Of a stretch of 64,000 bases of DNA, positions 35,798 through 45,606 are shown one piece after another. The stretch spans positions 248,001 to 312,000 of the forward strand of contig CBDCYR010000002.1 in NCBI GenBank assembly GCA_965224275.1, in the 5' to 3' direction. The translations under genes and the position numbers were made by a program. The DNA comes from CAUZWH01 sp965224275. Lineage in GTDB: Bacteria > Pseudomonadota > Alphaproteobacteria > SHVV01. A model generated the notes under the pieces. It saw only the letters and a list, made by a program, of their open reading frames with translations, made no database searches and was not told the DNA's origin. Each line of letters opens with the position of its first letter. Positions within the stretch are counted from its first letter, which is position 1.

Positions 35798-36406
35798 ATG
35801 AGCGCATATCCGGATCAGCCGGTCGAGGTCGTCGGGTTTTCATACGACACCGACCTGCATCTCACCCGCGGCATTGAGGCGGTGAAGCTCCGCCGCGGCA
35901 AGGATGCCGACTACGTGATCGGCCGCGACTACAAGGTCACCGTCGATCTGACGGACGCCGGTGCGCCAGCGGGCGGCACGTTCGAGATCACCGTGCCGGC
36001 CGGGCTGCTGACCGATCTGTCGTCGGTGCCCCGCCTGGCGACGGCCCTAACCGGCATCGGCCGGGTCGGCCCGCACCTCGAGGCGACCATCGTTCACGAC
36101 TGGCTCTACGTTGCCTGGCAGGTCGAGAATCGCCAGCCGACCAACCAGATGCGCACATTTGCCGACGACGTATTTCGCGCCGGGCTCGACCAAGCCAAGG
36201 TTCGCGGCCTCACGGGCTGGCTGATCTACCAGGCGGTCGCTAATTTCGGCGAAAGCGCCTTCTTCGGCCGCGAAGACCGCATATTCCTCACCGACCCGGA
36301 TCCCTGGCCGTCGCTCGGCGGTGGCAGCGGTCCGGCTGTTATTCCGGACCCGGCGGGCGGCGACAGTCCCTTTCCCGACGATCACGGCGGCGGCGGTCCC
36401 GGCTAG
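35798..36406 (+). CDS. DUF1353-family protein
   Basis: 202 aa. The family pattern is visible: ITVPAGLLTDLSSVPRLATAL, then a histidine in ATIVHDWLYVAWQ, and FADDVFRAGLDQAKV. DUF1353 proteins occur in phages and bacterial genomes and have no established function. The C-terminal ~45 residues are Pro/Gly/Asp-rich and look disordered. The gene stands alone on the plus strand between two minus-strand operons. Confidence 0.8.
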   Translation: MSAYPDQPVEVVGFSYDTDLHLTRGIEAVKLRRGKDADYVIGRDYKVTVDLTDAGAPAGGTFEITVPAGLLTDLSSVPRLATALTGIGRVGPHLEATIVHDWLYVAWQVENRQPTNQMRTFADDVFRAGLDQAKVRGLTGWLIYQAVANFGESAFFGREDRIFLTDPDPWPSLGGGSGPAVIPDPAGGDSPFPDDHGGGGPG

Positions 36407-36429
36407 CGCGCATCGCCGCGCGCTTTTCC

Positions 36430-37596
36430 TTACGCAAACATACGGTCCAGATAGCCGTTGATCATGTTGTGCACGGTGGTCTCGTAGAGCGACATCCGGC
36501 CTGGCACGAACTTGCGCGAACCCATGTTGCGCTGCAGGCTTGCCACCATGTCCTGATCCTCATCGACCACCATGGTGAGCAAGTCGTGATAGTCCTTCAC
36601 TTTGGCGTCGAAATCGGGCAGATCGTGGCACGCGTTGGGGAACAGCGAGTGCCACTCCATGCGGGTCTTGCCGGCGCCGAGCGGCCACAGCACGCAGGCA
36701 ATCACCATGTCGACGCGGGCGAAGATGTTCATCGTCGGCATCATGTAGCCCATGCGCGCGAAGCTCATCGGATACTCGTCCATCCACGGCATCTTGCCGA
36801 ACCGGCTTTGGCCATCGAACGTGGTTGGCGCGGCCGGATAGAACGCGGCGACGCCGCCGGTTTTCTCGTCGAGATCGTAGGTGAAGGATTCCGCGGTGAC
36901 GTGTTCGCCGAACGTATTCGCGTGCAGGGTTTGGAAGTGATAGACGTCCTGCAGGTTCTCGTTGACGAACTTCCAATTGCAATCGACGTCGCGCGAGAAC
37001 TTGTCGCCAAGCCGGCAGTTTTCCTGCTGCAGCATGCCGAAGGATTGGTCGTAGCGCGCGACGAACGCGGCCAGCGGCCCGGCCTCGGCATCGAAATTGA
37101 CGAACACCCAACCGGCCCACACGTCGCATTGCAGCGGTGTCAGCCGGCACGACGCGGGATCGAAGCCCTCGGCTTCCTTCATGTAGGGCGCACCGACCAG
37201 CTTGCCGTCGAGGTCGTAGAGCCAGCCATGATAGGGACAGCTGAATTCGGCCAGATTGCCGGCGCCTGAGGCGACCTCGAAACCGCGATGGCGGCACACA
37301 TTGGCAAACGCGTTGATCTCCCCGGCACCGTTGCGGGCGATGATCACCGGTTCATCGATGATGCGGCGGGTCATGTAGTCGCCGGGTTTGTCGATCTCTT
37401 CGACCCGGGCGACGCAGATCCAGTCCTTCATGAAGATTTCTTCTTTCTCCCGCTGATAGAGCTCGGGAGAATCGTAGATATGCGGCGGCAAGTGGCGTGC
37501 TTCATTGAGCGGCATACGCGTGGGCGCGAAGTCGGCGCCGTTGTCGCCAGCGTGTTTTACTTCTGGCGCGTCCTGCATGATTTCGGTGACAGCCAT
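36430..37596 (-). CDS. Rieske ring-hydroxylating oxygenase, alpha subunit (BenA/choline-monooxygenase-like)
   Basis: 388 aa from ATG 37596, preceded by GGGGAGGACTCA. The Rieske ligands are C101, H103, C120 and H123 (VCRHRGFEV ... CPYHGWLYD). The catalytic iron site is NLQDVYHFQTLH with H220 and H225 and the bridging Asp217. Enzymes of this type dihydroxylate or demethylate aromatic acids and quaternary amines. It is a different subfamily from the two Rieske proteins at 31-34 kb and closer to the one at 38.8-39.9 kb. It lies downstream of the NicX-like gene in the same direction, 121 bp away. Confidence 0.88.
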   Translation of the reverse strand: MAVTEIMQDAPEVKHAGDNGADFAPTRMPLNEARHLPPHIYDSPELYQREKEEIFMKDWICVARVEEIDKPGDYMTRRIIDEPVIIARNGAGEINAFANVCRHRGFEVASGAGNLAEFSCPYHGWLYDLDGKLVGAPYMKEAEGFDPASCRLTPLQCDVWAGWVFVNFDAEAGPLAAFVARYDQSFGMLQQENCRLGDKFSRDVDCNWKFVNENLQDVYHFQTLHANTFGEHVTAESFTYDLDEKTGGVAAFYPAAPTTFDGQSRFGKMPWMDEYPMSFARMGYMMPTMNIFARVDMVIACVLWPLGAGKTRMEWHSLFPNACHDLPDFDAKVKDYHDLLTMVVDEDQDMVASLQRNMGSRKFVPGRMSLYETTVHNMINGYLDRMFA

Positions 37597-37717
37597 TGAG
37601 TCCTCCCCAAGTGTAACAAGTCCCAGCCGCAATATTCCCCGCACCCCCGGACCCGGTAGTCGAACCGGCGGGGCGCAATCTAGCCCAATCTAACTATAAG
37701 GTCCTCGCTCACGCCGG

Positions 37718-38773
37718 TCACGCGGGCGCCATGCCAGCCTGCAGTTTGCCGAACAACGCCGCCAACTCGGGCGGATTGACGATGACACCGGCGTCGACGA
37801 TCTGCTCACCGTCGACCCACACCGATTGCGATGAGATCACCGTATCGGGATGGGTCTCGCCACCACCCGGCACCCAGAACGGCAGACCCAAGCCGACCGC
37901 GTTGTAGCCGGGGGCGCGCTGGTCTTCGAGGAAGCAGGTGCCGGTATAGCGCGCGCCGGGGTGGACGCCGCAGGTGAAGTGGACGACATATCCGTAATCC
38001 TCGCCACCGCCACCTTTGCGCAGCGCGCTCTCGACAAAGTCCATCTTCGACCCGCCGCCGGCCAGCGATTGGACCTTGCCGTCAACCTCGATCGTCACCG
38101 GTTCGGACAGTGTGGTGTAGACATCATCGCTGAAAATCGACTCGACATTGATCATGCCTTTCACGGTATCGAGATCGGGCATCACGAAAACCGCCCCCAA
38201 TAGACCGGTGATCCCAGGCGCCTCGGCTCGGCACATTCCGAACGGCGAGTGGCTGGTCGATAAGTTGAAGGTGACGTCGGTGCCGCCGGCATTGGTAATC
38301 CGGCAGGGCTTGCCATCGACGCTCGCCAGATAGGCATCGAACGCCTGTTGCACGGCAAACAGGTCATCCAAATCAACGTTGGTGAACAACCGCACCATCG
38401 CCTCGGCGGTGAGCCCGGGCGACAGGTAGTAGCGGGTGCGGCCGTTTTCCATCGCCGCGTCGAACGCCTTCGAGCCGGCGAGGTAGGGAAAGCCGAGTTC
38501 GACCCAGACGTCGCAACTCGCCATCGCGGCGCGTAAGGGATCGGAGATATAGGGATCGGCGAAGCCGCCTTGATAGGGCAGCTGTGGCCCCATCAGCACC
38601 GCCGCCTTGTCGGTCAGCGCGATTGCCGCGTCCCACAGCGCACGGACGACGGCCATGTCGGTGCCGGTGTCGGCTGTGATTAGCACATGCTCGCCCGGCT
38701 TGGTGAGCATGACGTCCTTGATGAGGATCTCACCGGCACGCGCTGTCTGCGGATCTATGGTGGCAGTTAGCAT
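37718..38773 (-). CDS. M29-aminopeptidase/NicX-like protein (2,5-dihydroxypyridine dioxygenase family)
   Basis: 351 aa. The sequence matches the family that contains M29 metallopeptidases and 2,5-dihydroxypyridine 5,6-dioxygenase NicX: an N-terminal domain LIKDVMLTKPGEHVLITADT, and the metal region GGGGEDYGYVVHFTCGVHPGA and LPFWVPGGGETHPD with Glu/His ligands. NicX opens the pyridine ring of 2,5-dihydroxypyridine to N-formylmaleamate. The neighbouring Rieske oxygenase, alpha/beta hydrolase and amidase fit a heteroaromatic pathway, so a ring-cleaving role is the favoured guess over peptidase. ATG 38773 shares a base with the stop of the upstream gene (TGATG). Confidence 0.7.
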   Translation of the reverse strand: MLTATIDPQTARAGEILIKDVMLTKPGEHVLITADTGTDMAVVRALWDAAIALTDKAAVLMGPQLPYQGGFADPYISDPLRAAMASCDVWVELGFPYLAGSKAFDAAMENGRTRYYLSPGLTAEAMVRLFTNVDLDDLFAVQQAFDAYLASVDGKPCRITNAGGTDVTFNLSTSHSPFGMCRAEAPGITGLLGAVFVMPDLDTVKGMINVESIFSDDVYTTLSEPVTIEVDGKVQSLAGGGSKMDFVESALRKGGGGEDYGYVVHFTCGVHPGARYTGTCFLEDQRAPGYNAVGLGLPFWVPGGGETHPDTVISSQSVWVDGEQIVDAGVIVNPPELAALFGKLQAGMAPA

Positions 38774-39945
38774 CAAGTCCTCCGTTGAGAGGCGCTATTC
38801 GTCGGTGGCGAATAGGCGGTCCAAATGATGGTGAGCATGTGGTGGATGGGCTTTTCGAGTTCGACCATCGGTCCCGGTTCAAAACGCTCGGACTTCAAGC
38901 CGCGCTGCAACGAGCCGACCATGTCGACATCTTCCTGTAGGAACACGGCCAACCAGTCGCTATAGGCCTGGGCCCGCTGTTCGAAATCGGCCTGATCGAA
39001 CCATTCCTCCGGAAACAGAATATAGCCGTGATGCTCACAGGAATCCGGGCCGGTCGGCCACGCAACCATGGTTAGGAATTCATCGATCCTGGCGAAGAAA
39101 TTCAGATTGGGGCGGAGATAAAACGAAAACGCATAGGTGTCGTCGCGATCGGCGAACCAGGGGATCGGCCCGAACTGTGATTCCGCATTGGGCGCCAGCG
39201 GCCCGCTCCGATAGTCGACTGTATAGCCGCCGCGTTCGAACAGCTCGAATCGCACCGCATCGGCCGGCGTGTAGTTGCCGAGCGTGGTCCTATGCAAAAC
39301 CTCCAGATGGTACCAATCGGCCAGATTTTCCGGCGCTAGTTTCCAATTGCACCCAAGCTCAATGACGAACTTGTTCCACAGCCGGCATTTCTCGGTCTTC
39401 AGGTGCTCGGTTTGAACCCCGATGACACCGATAAAGTCGATCAGCGCTTCACAGTCGGGGTCAAAATTGACGAACAGGAAACCGCCCCACGCATCCACCT
39501 TGACAGGTTTAAGCGAGCAGTTGGCGCGATCAAACCCTTCGACGCCGCGGGTGAACGGCGCCCCGAGCAGATCGCCGCTCAAATCATAGGTCCAGCCGTG
39601 ATAGGGGCAGCTGAATTCCTTGGCGTTGCCGGCGCCCTGGGCGACCTCGACGCCGCGGTGGCGGCAGACGTTCGAGAACGCCTTGATGTCACCGTTCTCG
39701 TTGCGCGCGACGATCAGCGGCTCGCCGGCCAGGCGGAACGTCATGTAATCACCGGGATGTTCGATCTCTTCGACTCGGCCGACGCACAACCAGTCTTTCA
39801 GGAAGATCTCTTGCTTTTCGAGTTCGAGCACCGCAGGCGAGGTGTAGACCTGTCCGGGACCATGCTGGGCCCGCGCCAAGGGCGCCCGCACGCCATCCAG
39901 GTCATCGCCAATCGCCGACGCTGGCCCTGCTGACATCGACCGCAT
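38773..39945 (-). CDS. Rieske ring-hydroxylating oxygenase, alpha subunit, with shifted 3' end
   Basis: 390 aa as written. The Rieske ligands are C94, H96, C113 and H116 (VCRHRGVEV ... CPYHGWTYD), and the iron site is NLADWYHLEVLH. ATG 39945 follows GAGG with 8-base spacing. The end reads HHMLTIIWTAYSPPTNSASQRRT, unlike its paralogue at 36.4 kb; adding one T to the TTT near 38823 gives LDRLFATDE and a stop at 38795-38797, matching the paralogue. So the last ~16 residues are probably a frameshift artefact or mutation, away from both metal sites. It is coupled to the NicX-like gene, which may act on its product. Confidence 0.85.
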   Translation of the reverse strand: MRSMSAGPASAIGDDLDGVRAPLARAQHGPGQVYTSPAVLELEKQEIFLKDWLCVGRVEEIEHPGDYMTFRLAGEPLIVARNENGDIKAFSNVCRHRGVEVAQGAGNAKEFSCPYHGWTYDLSGDLLGAPFTRGVEGFDRANCSLKPVKVDAWGGFLFVNFDPDCEALIDFIGVIGVQTEHLKTEKCRLWNKFVIELGCNWKLAPENLADWYHLEVLHRTTLGNYTPADAVRFELFERGGYTVDYRSGPLAPNAESQFGPIPWFADRDDTYAFSFYLRPNLNFFARIDEFLTMVAWPTGPDSCEHHGYILFPEEWFDQADFEQRAQAYSDWLAVFLQEDVDMVGSLQRGLKSERFEPGPMVELEKPIHHMLTIIWTAYSPPTNSASQRRT

Positions 39946-40032
39946 GGGGATTACCTCGTTTATTGCCGCGCGGGGGTTGGGTCGCGGTTCCCGGAGGTTA
40001 CCACAACGCACCGATCTTTGATCTCGCTGCGC

Positions 40033-41043
40033 CTAGGTTGCCAGCAGATCCTTGAGGGCCTGGTCGATAAAAGCGGTGTCGGCCGGATTCTTTCCCGATC
40101 CCGACCAGTGGCCCCAGTTCGAGGGGATCACCCGCAGTTCGGCATTGGGCATCTGCGCCGCTTCGAGCTCGCTGTCTTCGGGCGGAAAGTAGGTGTCGGT
40201 GCGGCTGGGCAACACAATCGCGCGGGCGCGAATGGCCGCGAGCGCCACCGCGAAGTCCCCGCCATAGAGATCATTGGCGCTGATATCGGATTGTTGCCAG
40301 CTCGCTATTTGGGCCAGGATGTTATTGGCGTCGAGCGAGAGGTATAGGGCCTCCCAATAGTCGACCAGGAACGCCTCAAGCGTTGCGAAGCCAAGTTCCT
40401 GATAGGCCTTTTCGCGGTAGAACCCTTGCGACGGCGGCCACGGCGCCCAGGCGCGGGCCAGCGCGCGTAATCCGGCCGTCGGCGGGGCATCGTAGTCGCC
40501 GTCGCGCCAGGCCGGATCCGACGTCAGCACCGCCCGCATGCCCTCGAGAAACGCATAGTTGTGGATCGATGTCCGCGCCGAACCGCAGATCGGCGCCATG
40601 CGTTCCACCATCTCCGGATACAGCGCCCCCCAATGATAGGCCTGCTGCGCCCCCATCGAGTGGCCCAGCGCCAGGGCAACGCGGCGCGCATCAAAGGTTT
40701 CCACCAACAACCGATGCTGCAGGTGAACGTTGTCGTAGATCGTCACGTCGGGGAACCGCGCTTTGTCGAACGGCGGCTTGGCGTTGCTCGGTGACGATGA
40801 CAGACCGTTGCCCAGCAGGTTCATCACGACGATGAAGTACTTTCCGGGATCGAGCGCCCTGCCCTCGCCGATCAGATATTCGCTGTCGCTGTGGCGGCCG
40901 CTAAAATGGGTGAAGATGAGCACGACGTTGCTCTTGTCACCATTGAGCGACCCGTGGGTGGCATAGGCGAGCCGGGCATCGGGTAGCGTGAGGCCTGATT
41001 GCAAGACGACATCGCCGGCCGCGAAGATTTCGTGGTCGGTCAT
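40033..41043 (-). CDS. Alpha/beta hydrolase, MetX-like fold
   Basis: 336 aa from ATG 41043. The nucleophile elbow GHSMGAQ puts Ser at residue 129, with the acid in PSRTDTYFP and the histidine in NWGHWSG. The overall length and the long lid region match the homoserine O-acetyltransferase-like group, but the elbow is GHSMGA rather than GGSMGG, so it may be a hydrolase. In the nicotinate pathway an alpha/beta hydrolase (NicD) removes formate from N-formylmaleamate; this gene is a candidate for a similar step. It begins 13 bp after the amidase gene in the same operon. Confidence 0.75.
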   Translation of the reverse strand: MTDHEIFAAGDVVLQSGLTLPDARLAYATHGSLNGDKSNVVLIFTHFSGRHSDSEYLIGEGRALDPGKYFIVVMNLLGNGLSSSPSNAKPPFDKARFPDVTIYDNVHLQHRLLVETFDARRVALALGHSMGAQQAYHWGALYPEMVERMAPICGSARTSIHNYAFLEGMRAVLTSDPAWRDGDYDAPPTAGLRALARAWAPWPPSQGFYREKAYQELGFATLEAFLVDYWEALYLSLDANNILAQIASWQQSDISANDLYGGDFAVALAAIRARAIVLPSRTDTYFPPEDSELEAAQMPNAELRVIPSNWGHWSGSGKNPADTAFIDQALKDLLAT

Positions 41044-41056
41044 TCTCGAACCGAGC

Positions 41057-42340
41057 TCAATGGCGCCGCTCGTGGAACCACTTCGCAAACCGAAGAATGG
41101 TCTCGTCGTCGCCGCGCCGGCCGACGAACTGGACCCCGATTGGCAAGCCGTTGGGGCCCACCGCGCCCGGGATTGTCGCGATCGGAACGTTGAGCAGTGT
41201 CCACATGATCTGGAAGATTGGACTCCCGGTTGCGGCTATTCCGAGCGGTGCCTCGCCGACCACGCTGGGGCAAAGGAATGCGTCCCAATCGCCGAACGCG
41301 TCGTTTATTTGGCTGCGACAGTCGTCCGCGTGTTGGAACAACGCGGCTGCTTTTTCTGAGGGACACGCCAATCCATCCTCGATCAGGCCGCACAGGATGT
41401 CGCCCATCCTATCCTTATGGTTGCGGTAATCCTCGATCAGGGTCCGCGACAAACCGACGTTCAGGGCTTTCGCATGGGTTTCCCCGAGATCGTCGAAAGC
41501 CGCGGGAAGTGTAACCTCGTCAACCTCGGCGCCGAGCGCAGCCAGACGAGCCGCGGCACCCTCGACGGCGTCGATACTGGCTTGCTCGGCGTGTGACCAC
41601 TGCGGGGTACGACATAACCCGATCCGTGGCGGTCGATCCAAGCCATCGCCGAGGGGGCTGGGTTCTTTGTCATGAACGATGGCAAAGAAACTCGCCAGAT
41701 CATCGAAGCTGCGCCCCATATAGCCGAGCGTGTCGAAGGTCGGCTCCAGCGGCAGAATGCCGGTGAGGTCGGTGATCCCGCGGGTCGGCTTGAACGCACA
41801 AATCCCGCAAAATGAGGCCGGGCGGATGAGCGACCCCGCGGTTTGGTTGCCGAAGGCGATCGGCACCATGTAGTCGCCGACCGCCGCCCCCGACCCGCTC
41901 GACGAACCGCCGGGTGTGTGGTCAAGATTGAGCGGGTTGCGCGTCTGGTTGGGCGTATAGAGCGCGTATTCGGTGGTCACGGTTTTGCCCATCAACACCG
42001 CGCCGGCGGATTTCATTTTTGCGACACACGCGGCGTCCTTTTTCGGCCGGCGTCCGGCGTGGATCGGGGTGCCGCATTCGGTCGGCAGATCGGCCGTATC
42101 GATGACGTCCTTCACCCCGAACGGTATGCCGTGCAGCGGGCTTGTGGGTTCGCTCGCGTCCGCCGCACGGGCTGCGTTAAGCGCTAGATCTTCATCCCGA
42201 TGAGCCCAGGCCTCAACATCGCCCTCGCGTTGATGGATGCGATCCAAGCACGATTCAACCAATGCCACCGACGTTATCTCGCCGCTGGCAATCTTGGCTG
42301 ACGCCTCGGTCGCCGTGAGCCTGTTCAATTCCGTCACCAC
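41057..42340 (-). CDS. Amidase-signature (GatA-like) amidohydrolase
   Basis: 427 aa. The Ser-cisSer-Lys triad is visible: K77 in FGVKDVID, cis-Ser at ~146 in TPGGSSSGSGAA, and Ser170 in GNQTAGSLIRPA. It should hydrolyse an amide to acid and ammonia; substrates range from aryl amides to allophanate and carbamates. The nucleophile segment has QTAGS where QTGGS is usual. First gene of the cluster with the hydrolase, the Rieske oxygenase and the NicX-like enzyme, so an amide intermediate of that pathway is likely. A related amidase is at 59.2 kb. Confidence 0.9.
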   Translation of the reverse strand: MVTELNRLTATEASAKIASGEITSVALVESCLDRIHQREGDVEAWAHRDEDLALNAARAADASEPTSPLHGIPFGVKDVIDTADLPTECGTPIHAGRRPKKDAACVAKMKSAGAVLMGKTVTTEYALYTPNQTRNPLNLDHTPGGSSSGSGAAVGDYMVPIAFGNQTAGSLIRPASFCGICAFKPTRGITDLTGILPLEPTFDTLGYMGRSFDDLASFFAIVHDKEPSPLGDGLDRPPRIGLCRTPQWSHAEQASIDAVEGAAARLAALGAEVDEVTLPAAFDDLGETHAKALNVGLSRTLIEDYRNHKDRMGDILCGLIEDGLACPSEKAAALFQHADDCRSQINDAFGDWDAFLCPSVVGEAPLGIAATGSPIFQIMWTLLNVPIATIPGAVGPNGLPIGVQFVGRRGDDETILRFAKWFHERRH

Positions 42341-42465
42341 GCACCTCCGTGCTGGATCAACAGCCTAGGGGATCGCCAACTCAGCGACAATTGAGGTCAC
42401 ATCGTCGCATCGTCGGGCGTGTCGTCAGACCAAGGCCACAGCCGTGGGTGCATTTTGAAATGGAA

Positions 42466-42541
<76 letters not shown>

Positions 42542-42613
42542 GCCAAGGTTTGCGTTTTAGGCGGGCGCGCCCGCCCCGTCAACGGCCTTGGCAGCGCCCC
42601 GCTCGGATTGCAA

Positions 42614-43489
42614 TCATTCGGCGCTGGCGGCCACCGGTGGGTCGAGCGCGGTATCGATCACATCAAACCCACGATCATGTGCGAGCGCGGGGATCATGGC
42701 CCGGGCGCGCTGCACTTCGGCCGCGTCGATCTCGGCAATTATAAAGCCGGGCTCGGTGCCGCCGTCGGCGAGCACGCGACCCCACGGGTCGACGATCAGC
42801 GAGTGACCGTAGGTCGCGCTGCCGCCGGCATGGGCGCCGCACTGATCGGGTGCGATCACATAGCAACCGGTCTCGATCGCCCGCGTGCGCAGCAGCGTGT
42901 GCCAGTGGGCTTGACCGGTTTTCTTGGTGAAGGCCGACGGCACCGCGAGCACCTCGGCGCCGGCGTGCGCCAGGGCGCGATAGAGTTGCGGGAACCGTAG
43001 GTCGTAGCAGATCGACAGGCCCAGACGTAGGTTTGGCAGATCGGTCACCACCGCTTGCCCGCCCGGTGCGATGGTCGCCGACTCGCGATAGCTCTCGCCA
43101 TTGGCAAGATCGACGTCGAACAGATGCACCTTGTCGTAGCGCGCGGTTATCGTCCCTTGCGGATCGAGGACGTAGGCACGATTGAACACTTGGCGAACAA
43201 CTTGGCCACCGACTTGGCCATCGTCGGCCTCGATCGCCAACGAACCCAGTAACAGCCAAACCCCATGCTCGCGCGCCAGATCCGCAAACAACGGCAGCGC
43301 CGGGTGAGCGTGCTCGGCGAACGATTCCGCCATCAGAATGCCATCGCGCACATCAAGCCCGGTGAAGTATTCGGGCAGGCAGATCAGGTCCGCACCCTCC
43401 ACGGCCGACCGCCTGACGAATTCAGCGCATTCGACGAGGTTCGGCTCGGTCTCGGGTCCGGCGCAATTTTGAATACACGCAACTTTCAT
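42614..43489 (-). CDS. Nitrilase-superfamily carbon-nitrogen hydrolase (Nit-like)
   Basis: 291 aa. The Glu-Lys-Cys triad is E40 (ICLPEYFTG), K120 (RYDKVHLFDV) and C161 (SICYDLRFPQLYRAL). The YDKVHLFDV motif is typical of the Nit1/Nit2 (omega-amidase or deaminated-glutathione amidase) branch, so it likely removes ammonia from a small dicarboxylic amide. In many alphaproteobacteria this gene is a housekeeping repair enzyme, so its nearness to the amidase may be chance. It stands apart from the amidase cluster across the tRNA. Confidence 0.9.
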   Translation of the reverse strand: MKVACIQNCAGPETEPNLVECAEFVRRSAVEGADLICLPEYFTGLDVRDGILMAESFAEHAHPALPLFADLAREHGVWLLLGSLAIEADDGQVGGQVVRQVFNRAYVLDPQGTITARYDKVHLFDVDLANGESYRESATIAPGGQAVVTDLPNLRLGLSICYDLRFPQLYRALAHAGAEVLAVPSAFTKKTGQAHWHTLLRTRAIETGCYVIAPDQCGAHAGGSATYGHSLIVDPWGRVLADGGTEPGFIIAEIDAAEVQRARAMIPALAHDRGFDVIDTALDPPVAASAE

Positions 43490-43611
43490 GGGCCTGCCGT
43501 CATGACCGCGCCGTCGGGGGGTTAGATTCCCAAACGAGTGCTGTTTTAGACGAATATTGTTTTAGGTGTGCGTTGCGGTGCCGTCAACGACGTACGCGGG
43601 TTGATGCGTTG

Positions 43612-43626
43612 TTAACCTTCTATTAA
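43612..43626. promoter_or_regulatory. CtrA-type box TTAA-N7-TTAA
   Basis: TTAACCTTCTATTAA is an exact match to the CtrA consensus, in the AT-rich intergenic region 126 bp before the DUF1488-like gene. The site reads alike on both strands, so it could also act on the nitrilase gene. Confidence 0.45.
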
Positions 43627-43751
43627 TAAATCAGGTAAAACCCTTGGTTTTAGTTATTGAAAATTAGTCACTTTCCCCAATTGTAGATAAACACGGAAAA
43701 CCCCAAATAAGAGCTGTAACAAAACGACCCGATAAGCTTGAGGACGAGATC

Positions 43752-44084
43752 ATGACCCAGACGTTGAATCCCCACGCGCCATCACCTGCGGTTCCGCCAC
43801 TAGCGCCGCCGCAGGCCGACCTGATGCCCGATCACGGTAGCGCCGACGGATTGGTCTGGGATCGAGAATTCGAAGAGGTGCAATATCTTGCCCGCCACCA
43901 AGGCCGCGAGATTCTGTGTCGCATCGCGCCGACCTGGTTTAGCGATGGTGATGGCACCTTGGTCAGCGGCGACGACTACCTCGCGGCAGCGCAAAGCCGG
44001 TATGCAGCGATCACCACTGAGATCGACGAACGCATTATGGTAGGCCTGTTTGAGCACGATGGCTCGGTTCGATTGCGCCTGTAG
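43752..44084 (+). CDS. DUF1488-like protein
   Basis: 110 aa. A Pro-rich N-terminal ~30 residues precedes a compact domain: DGLVWDREFEEVQYLARHQGREILCRIAPTWF, then a helix with DDYLAAAQSRYAAITTEIDERI and a final strand VGLFEHDGSVRLRL. The domain resembles DUF1488, of unknown function. GAGGACGAGATC precedes ATG 43752. The gene follows a CtrA-type box and may be cell-cycle regulated. Confidence 0.7.
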   Translation: MTQTLNPHAPSPAVPPLAPPQADLMPDHGSADGLVWDREFEEVQYLARHQGREILCRIAPTWFSDGDGTLVSGDDYLAAAQSRYAAITTEIDERIMVGLFEHDGSVRLRL

Positions 44085-44292
44085 CCGGGCCGGCTACCTG
44101 ACCGCCTAACCCGCTCCGCATCTTAAGAAGTCGAGCGACACCGCGTTGCAACGGCGGCGGCGCGATTGTGCCAGCCGCGCACCAATGCGGCGTCACGCCG
44201 GCATAGGCGCCGCTCCGCCGCATGGCATAGACTAGGCTTGCGGGCCTCGCCCGCGCCGACCCCGACATTTATCCGACCCCGCACATTTATTG

Positions 44293-45606
44293 ATGCCCGC
44301 GCCGATGACCCCCGCGCCCCCACCCGCATCCAAGTCTGTCGCCCAGACATCCACCGCGCCCGTAATCGGGCCGTATTACGGTTGGATCGTGTGGGGCACC
44401 GCAGCCGCCTTCTTCGCCTATGGGTTTGTCCAGCGCATCGCGCCGTCGGTGATGTTCGATCATCTGATGCGCGACTTTGCGCTCGGTGGCGCAGCGTTTG
44501 GTGGTCTCGCGGTGAGCTATTTCTACACCTATGCCTTGATGCAAATCCCGGTCGGGCTGCTGGTCGACCGCTTCGGCCCACGCTTGCTGCTCAGCGTTGC
44601 CGCGCTCGTCTGTGCCGCCGGCAGCGCGGTGTTCGGCCTTGCCGACAGTTTGACGCAGGCCTATGCCGGACGGCTGATGCTCGGTGCTGGCACTGGCGTG
44701 GCCTTCATCAGCACCTTGATGCTGGCCAACCGCTGGCTGCCGCCAGAGCGATTCGCTCTCGTCAGCGGCCTCACCATGACGGTCGGCATGCTCGGCGCGG
44801 TGACCGGCCAGGCACCGCTCGGACTCCTGGTCGAAGCGATCGGCTGGCGCAACGTGCTCTTTGTCGGCAGTGCCGCCGGCGTCGCGTTCGCAGGCCTGAT
44901 CTGGTTCGTGACGCGGGTGCCGGCGCACGCCGGCGGCCATGCCGCCGCGGTCGGCCATCGCGCGCCGCCCTTCGAGACCACACTGTGGGCGCTCCTCCGC
45001 GAGCCGCAGGTGTGGCTCGCGGCCTGGTTCTGCTCCACGCTATCGGCGCCGATGCTGTCGTTCGCGGCGCTGTGGGGGGTGCCCTACATGGTGCAAGCGC
45101 ACGATTTCGACCGCGCGACCGCAGGCCTGGCAACCTCGATGCTGCCGTTGGGCCTCGGCCTCGGCGCGCCCGTTATTGGCTGGCTATCGGACCGGGTCAA
45201 AGCAAGGCGGCCGTTCATCATCATCAGCCCGGTGCTGCTGCTCGGACTCTGGCTGGCATTGCTCTACCTGCCGCTGCCAACGCAGGCATTTTTGGTGCTG
45301 TTCCTGGTGATCGGCCTGATCAGCGGCGTGCTCACCCTGCCCTACGCGATCGGGGTCGAAATCACCCCGCCGGAGATGCGCGGCGCGGTCACCGGCATCA
45401 TTAATTTCACACCCATGCTCGGGGCGATCATCCTGCAACCGGCGATCGGCTTTTTGCTCGACTGGCAGTGGCAGGGGGAGATCGTCGACGGTGTGCGCAT
45501 CTATTCCGGCGCCGCCTATGCGAACGCGCTGCTGGTCTACCCGATCCTGATGGCGATGACGTTTGCGGCGATGCTGTTTGCCCGCGAGACATATCGCAGC
45601 CGCTAG
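44293..45606 (+). CDS. MFS transporter
   Basis: 437 aa from ATG 44293. Twelve predicted membrane helices in two six-helix halves; motif A is GLLVDRFGPR after helix 2, and a second copy GWLSDRVKARR is seen in the middle loop. ERFALVSGLTMTVGMLGAVTGQAPLG matches the oxalate/nitrate or anion:cation symporter-like side of the superfamily, but the substrate cannot be stated. The stop codon TAG at 45604-45606 is part of the left end of a MITE-like element, which also stands between this gene and the convergent rodA. Confidence 0.85.
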   Translation: MPAPMTPAPPPASKSVAQTSTAPVIGPYYGWIVWGTAAAFFAYGFVQRIAPSVMFDHLMRDFALGGAAFGGLAVSYFYTYALMQIPVGLLVDRFGPRLLLSVAALVCAAGSAVFGLADSLTQAYAGRLMLGAGTGVAFISTLMLANRWLPPERFALVSGLTMTVGMLGAVTGQAPLGLLVEAIGWRNVLFVGSAAGVAFAGLIWFVTRVPAHAGGHAAAVGHRAPPFETTLWALLREPQVWLAAWFCSTLSAPMLSFAALWGVPYMVQAHDFDRATAGLATSMLPLGLGLGAPVIGWLSDRVKARRPFIIISPVLLLGLWLALLYLPLPTQAFLVLFLVIGLISGVLTLPYAIGVEITPPEMRGAVTGIINFTPMLGAIILQPAIGFLLDWQWQGEIVDGVRIYSGAAYANALLVYPILMAMTFAAMLFARETYRSR